The translations under genes and the position numbers were made by a program. A stretch of DNA of 64,000 bases from Candidatus Eremiobacter antarcticus (GTDB lineage: Bacteria > Vulcanimicrobiota > Vulcanimicrobiia > Eremiobacterales > Eremiobacteraceae), in the NCBI GenBank assembly GCA_003244105.1, contig QHBK01000006.1, positions 62,001-126,000 on the forward strand. Reading direction: 5' to 3'. This document shows, piece after piece, positions 60,797-64,000 of the stretch. How positions within the stretch are numbered: position 1 is the stretch's first letter; every line of letters starts with the position of its first letter. The notes beneath the pieces are model-generated. The model made no database searches, was not told where the DNA came from, and worked only from the letters and a program-made list of their open reading frames with translations.

Positions 60797-62101
60797 ATGC
60801 CCCGAAAGCGGCCGATGTCCGATCCCCACATGCAGACGCTGCGCAACGGTTTGCGCGTGATATGCACGTCCATGCCGCACGCGCGCAGTTTGAGCTTCAC
60901 GTTGGCAGTGCGGGCGGGCTCGGTATATGACCCGCCTAAGAGCATCGGGCTTGCGCACTTCTTGGAGCATCTGATCTTCAAGTCCACGCATGACTTCTCG
61001 CGCCAGGAGCTGGCCGCGACCATGCAGCGCTGCGGCAACCGCTTCGATCCCACCACCAATAAGGAGATCATCTCCATCGCCGGCACGGTGCCGATGCGCA
61101 AGACGGAAGATGCGCTCGAGCTTGTGGCCAGCGTGTCTCAGCGTCCGCTCTTCAACCGCGATGACGTCGAAACGGAACGTCAAGTCGTGCTGGAAGAGCT
61201 GCGCGACTGGGAGGTCGATCCCAGCAAGCGCATCGAGGCTCTCACCGACGCGACGATGTGGGGAACCCATCCGCTGGGTCGCGACACGGGCGGCACGCGC
61301 TCGAGCGTCCGTGACATCACGCGCGCTCAAGTCCGCCGATATCACGCGCGCTACTTTCATCCGCGCAACGCTGTGCTCAGCTTAGCGGGCCCCATGACGG
61401 CGGCCGATATGAGGTCCGCGGCAAATCGCCATTTCGGCGGCTGGCGGGCAGCTCCGCAAGCGGGCTTTCCGCGCCGTCCGCATGCCGCTTCTCAAATCCC
61501 GGTTCTCGCCCAGGGCCGCCGCTCGAAGGTATTGCGCCGCGCCGACACCCAGCAGGTCTGGTTCTCGGTGTCCACCACCACGCCGTCGTATCCCGACGGA
61601 TATGCCGCCGTATTGCAGGCTCAGCTGGCGCAAGTGCTCATCGGCGATGGGGACGGCAGTCGCCTGTGGGATGGCTTGCGCGAGCGCTTGGGCCTCGCCT
61701 ACGAAGTGTATGCCACGCTTGATTTCTACTCGGACGTCGGCGTGATGAGCGCCATGGCCGCGGTCGGCCGCAGCCGTGCTGCGAGCGCCGTGCGTGAGAC
61801 GAAGCGGATCTTGGAAGACACCGTGTCGCGCGGATTCAGCCGAGAAGAGGTCGCGCGCGGCAAGGACGCCCTTGCGGCTCAGATCGACCTCGTCGCCGAA
61901 TGGAATGCCGCGAACGCGGCGCGCTACGCGGAACTAGCGCTGTTCGACCAAGAGCTCGTGACGCCCGCCGAGGAGCTGACGATGCTCAGCCGCATCGGCG
62001 CGCGGGAGTTCAACGCGTTTCTGCGCAGCAAGCTGCGCTGGGACGACGCGACCCTGTGCGCGATCGGCGAAGGCCCGGCCTTGGCCGTGGTGCGCTCATA
62101 A
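60797..62101 (+). CDS. M16-family zinc peptidase (pitrilysin/processing peptidase-like)
   Basis: 434 aa. The inverted zinc motif HxxEH is in GLAHFLEHLIFKST, with the third ligand in VVLEELRDWEVDPSKR about 75 residues on. The C-terminal half has the paired non-catalytic M16 fold (LLIGDGDGSRLWDGLRERLG-like segment, RLGLAYEVYA). Size and lack of a signal peptide fit the YmxG/mitochondrial-processing-peptidase group. The natural start could also be ATG 60815. Confidence 0.9.
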   Translation: MPRKRPMSDPHMQTLRNGLRVICTSMPHARSLSFTLAVRAGSVYDPPKSIGLAHFLEHLIFKSTHDFSRQELAATMQRCGNRFDPTTNKEIISIAGTVPMRKTEDALELVASVSQRPLFNRDDVETERQVVLEELRDWEVDPSKRIEALTDATMWGTHPLGRDTGGTRSSVRDITRAQVRRYHARYFHPRNAVLSLAGPMTAADMRSAANRHFGGWRAAPQAGFPRRPHAASQIPVLAQGRRSKVLRRADTQQVWFSVSTTTPSYPDGYAAVLQAQLAQVLIGDGDGSRLWDGLRERLGLAYEVYATLDFYSDVGVMSAMAAVGRSRAASAVRETKRILEDTVSRGFSREEVARGKDALAAQIDLVAEWNAANAARYAELALFDQELVTPAEELTMLSRIGAREFNAFLRSKLRWDDATLCAIGEGPALAVVRS

Positions 62102-62110
62102 GCGCTTGAG

Positions 62111-62752
62111 CTACGTGCCGGTGGGTACTGGTGCTCCGGCGGTCTCGATATGCTTGCCGCAGCTCACGATCAGCGCGGCCGCAGCCTCGGAGGTCAGCCG
62201 CTCGGTGTTCACGATGATGTCGTACAGACTGGGATCTCGCCAGTTGACAGAATAGTACTGCTGCATGTAGGCGGCGCGGTGCTGATCCGATTTGCGGATC
62301 TCTCTGATCGCCTCTTCGGCTGAACAACCGCGCCGAGAACGCATTCGCCGCACCCGCACGTCGAATGGCGCGGTGACGAACGCCCCAAGCGCATCCGGAC
62401 GGTTTTTGAGCAAGACGGGCGCGCCGCGCCCTATCGCCACGAGCGACTTGGTGCGCGCTCGCTCTTGGATGATTCCCGCTGTCAGCGCGACCAGGCGCTC
62501 TTCCGACCAGTCCGGCAGACCTTCGGCGGCATACGCTTCGGGATAGGCTGCGGTGATCACGCGGAAAAGGCGATCCACGAAGCCTTCGACGTGCTCGTCG
62601 TGCGCCTCCACATACGCTGCCGGCGCTCCGATGCGGGTCGCGACGAGATCGATGATCTGCGTGTCGAGCAGTTCGGCGCCCAGCAGCGCGGCGACGCGCT
62701 CGCCGACTTCGCGTCCGCCTGCGCCGATCTCCCGGCCGATGGCGACGATCAC
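62111..62752 (-). CDS. cytidylate-kinase-like family protein
   Basis: 213 aa P-loop protein. The motif IGREIGAGGREVGERVAALL replaces the canonical Cmk GxxGSGKS loop, as in the cytidylate-kinase-like family found beside many regulators. VAIGRGAPVLLKN, APFDVRVRRM and a helical C-terminus follow. True nucleoside kinase activity is unproven for this group. It follows a small YflT-like gene after 12 bases on the minus strand. Confidence 0.82.
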   Translation of the reverse strand: MIVAIGREIGAGGREVGERVAALLGAELLDTQIIDLVATRIGAPAAYVEAHDEHVEGFVDRLFRVITAAYPEAYAAEGLPDWSEERLVALTAGIIQERARTKSLVAIGRGAPVLLKNRPDALGAFVTAPFDVRVRRMRSRRGCSAEEAIREIRKSDQHRAAYMQQYYSVNWRDPSLYDIIVNTERLTSEAAAALIVSCGKHIETAGAPVPTGT

Positions 62753-62764
62753 AGCGGGGGCGCC

Positions 62765-63115
62765 TTATCGGCCGCCGTTCGCGGACCCTTCAGTAGCGCT
62801 GGGTGCATCGGGCCCCTCGACGTCCGCCCAGAGGCGAGCCGGCAACTCAGCCATGAGCGCACCGCCTTCGCGCTGTAAGGTGTCGGCGGCTTGTCGATAC
62901 GCCACCGGTGCTGCGTCCAGATCGAGCGCGACAATCCAACGTAGATCGGTGCGGCGGTTATCGCCGCGCTGCGGCGCCCGAGGCTTTTCACCCGGCGGCA
63001 CCGCGGCGATCAGAATCGCGTCGGGATCGGTCCCCTGATTGCGGAACCAGTCCACAGCTCCGGTCGCCTGACCCAAGACATCGAAAGAAGCGGCCACCAA
63101 CCTGCGCTCGTGCAT
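62765..63115 (-). CDS. small YflT-like (general stress) protein
   Basis: 116 aa. The N-terminus LVAASFDVLGQATGAVDWFR followed by NQGTDPDAILIAAVPPGE has the strand-helix-strand pattern of heat-induced stress protein YflT-like domains. The C-terminal tail is low complexity. It is the first gene of a pair with the cytidylate-kinase-like gene and is divergent from isocitrate dehydrogenase. Confidence 0.6.
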   Translation of the reverse strand: MHERRLVAASFDVLGQATGAVDWFRNQGTDPDAILIAAVPPGEKPRAPQRGDNRRTDLRWIVALDLDAAPVAYRQAADTLQREGGALMAELPARLWADVEGPDAPSATEGSANGGR

Positions 63116-63253
63116 TCCGCACCATCAATTGGGTCGTGGCAACCACAACCCTGCACGCGTAACGGATACCGGGCTGCTCGCGAAGCGACATCTGTTGCGC
63201 GCCTGCGGTGCGAGTCAAAGGTCCGAGCGCGCGACGTCGCGGAAGAGCAAATC

Positions 63254-64000
63254 ATGCACACAAAGACGCCGATCACGGTGGCGTACGGCGACGGCATCGG
63301 CCCCGAGATCATGCAGGCGACGCTCGACGTGATCATGGCCGGCGGCGCGCAGCTCGATCTGGACATCATCGACATCGGAGAGAAGGTCTATCTGTCAGGC
63401 GAGGTCGCCGGTATACAGCCGAGCTCCTGGGATTCGCTGCGGCGCACGAAAGTTTTCCTCAAAGCGCCCATTACCACGCCGCAAGGCGGCGGTTTCAAAA
63501 GCCTCAACGTCACCACCCGCACGACGCTCGGCCTGTACGCGAACGTTCGTCCGTGCGTCTCCTACGACCCGTTTATCCGGACGAAGCATCCCGGCATGAA
63601 CGTCATCATCGTACGCGAGAACGAAGAAGATGTCTACGGTGGGATCGAGTATCGCCAAACGCAGCAGATGGCCGAGTGCTTGCGGCTCATCTCGCGGCCG
63701 GGCACGGAGCGGATCGTGCGCTTCGCGTTTGAATACGCGCGCCGCAACAACCGCAAAAAAGTGACGTGCTTCGCTAAAGACAACATCATGAAGATCACGG
63801 ACGGCCTGTTTCACCGCATCTTCGACGAGATCGCGGGGCAGTACGCGGACCTCGAGCACGAGTTCTGGATCGTCGATATCGGCGCAGCGAAGCTCGCGGA
63901 CACACCGCAGGCGTTCGACGTGGTTGTGCTGCCGAATCTGTACGGTGACATCCTGTCCGACGTGGCCGCTCAAATCGCGGGGTCGGTGGGCTTGGCCGGC
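63254..64000 (+). CDS. icd: NADP-type isocitrate dehydrogenase, Rickettsia-like (3' partial)
   Basis: 249 codons from ATG 63254 (GGAAGAG upstream), running off the right edge. VAYGDGIGPEIMQATLDVIM is the N-terminal family motif. KAPITTPQGGGFKSLNVTTR and TTLGLYANVRPCVSYDP bind isocitrate, with VRENEEDVYGGIEYRQTQ, CFAKDNIMKITDGLFHRIF and LPNLYGDILSDVAAQIAG. The KSLNVTTRTTLGLYANVRP form is typical of the Rickettsia-type IDH, not of isopropylmalate dehydrogenase. It catalyses the TCA-cycle oxidation to 2-oxoglutarate. Confidence 0.92.
   Translation, partial: MHTKTPITVAYGDGIGPEIMQATLDVIMAGGAQLDLDIIDIGEKVYLSGEVAGIQPSSWDSLRRTKVFLKAPITTPQGGGFKSLNVTTRTTLGLYANVRPCVSYDPFIRTKHPGMNVIIVRENEEDVYGGIEYRQTQQMAECLRLISRPGTERIVRFAFEYARRNNRKKVTCFAKDNIMKITDGLFHRIFDEIAGQYADLEHEFWIVDIGAAKLADTPQAFDVVVLPNLYGDILSDVAAQIAGSVGLAG

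Noticed and set aside
63254-64000. Isopropylmalate dehydrogenase
   Set aside because: The substrate-binding segment KSLNVTTRTTLGLYANVRP and the general sequence fit Rickettsia-type isocitrate dehydrogenase better.

Overview
The window is high-GC, gene-dense bacterial chromosome with no rRNA, tRNA, CRISPR array, transposase or phage gene that I can see. Genes commonly overlap by 4-20 bases (ATGA/GTGA junctions) and GTG starts are frequent. It encodes a basal-body flagellar operon, ECF sigma/anti-sigma regulation, an ergothioneine-type locus, catalase, a Rickettsia-type isocitrate dehydrogenase and a lactate-utilisation (Lut) operon. This mixture suggests an aerobic, flagellated, deep-branching lineage such as Candidatus Eremiobacterota (WPS-2) or a neighbour. 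That placement is inference from gene content and no marker here settles it.

Layout. 1-4352: coenzyme A genes (coaBC, cut by the left edge, and a divergent coaX), an M20D amidohydrolase and dusB. 4493-7596: an unknown protein, an NTF2-like protein, an SPFH/zinc-ribbon protein and an alpha/beta hydrolase. 7622-11558: a compact four-gene set (class III aminotransferase, SRPBCC protein, acyl-ACP-reductase-like enzyme, quinate-dehydrogenase-like enzyme) running into greA-lysS-truA and then, from its own promoter, rplM-rpsI. 15301-19984 (minus): an adenylate cyclase and a multi-GAF diguanylate cyclase in one operon, divergent from the flagellar genes flgB-flgC-fliE-fliF-fliH-fliI plus a lytic transglycosylase (20089-25427).

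25424-30927: a metal-uptake ABC operon with its own Fur-family regulator, a perfect palindrome over the promoter/start, and two tandem DUF3105 proteins. 31601-34430: lutABC, then a PDZ/multi-TM protein whose 3' end looks frameshifted. 36246-45722: ada, an MSOX-type amine oxidase, a zinc-ribbon protein with a clear terminator, a duplicated-repeat membrane protein, a ThiF/MoeB-rhodanese protein, catalase, a GNAT, and a P5C dehydrogenase. 46246-49796: a methyltransferase, FAD oxidoreductase, SRPBCC and ketosynthase mini-cluster that looks biosynthetic. 49846-53909: EgtB coupled to a circularly permuted ATP-grasp protein, divergent from a glutamate-cysteine ligase.

53919-60591: an ECF sigma/anti-sigma pair divergent from NicO, NiCoT, DUF4331, DUF4331-like lipoprotein and TPR genes. 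60797-64000: an M16 peptidase, a cytidylate-kinase-like protein, a YflT-like protein and the start of an isocitrate dehydrogenase. The best candidates for undescribed biology are the AAR-like/aminotransferase cluster, the EgtB/ATP-grasp/GCL locus, the methyltransferase-to-ketosynthase cluster, the NicO-DUF4331-TPR locus, and the FliG-like tail on FliF.
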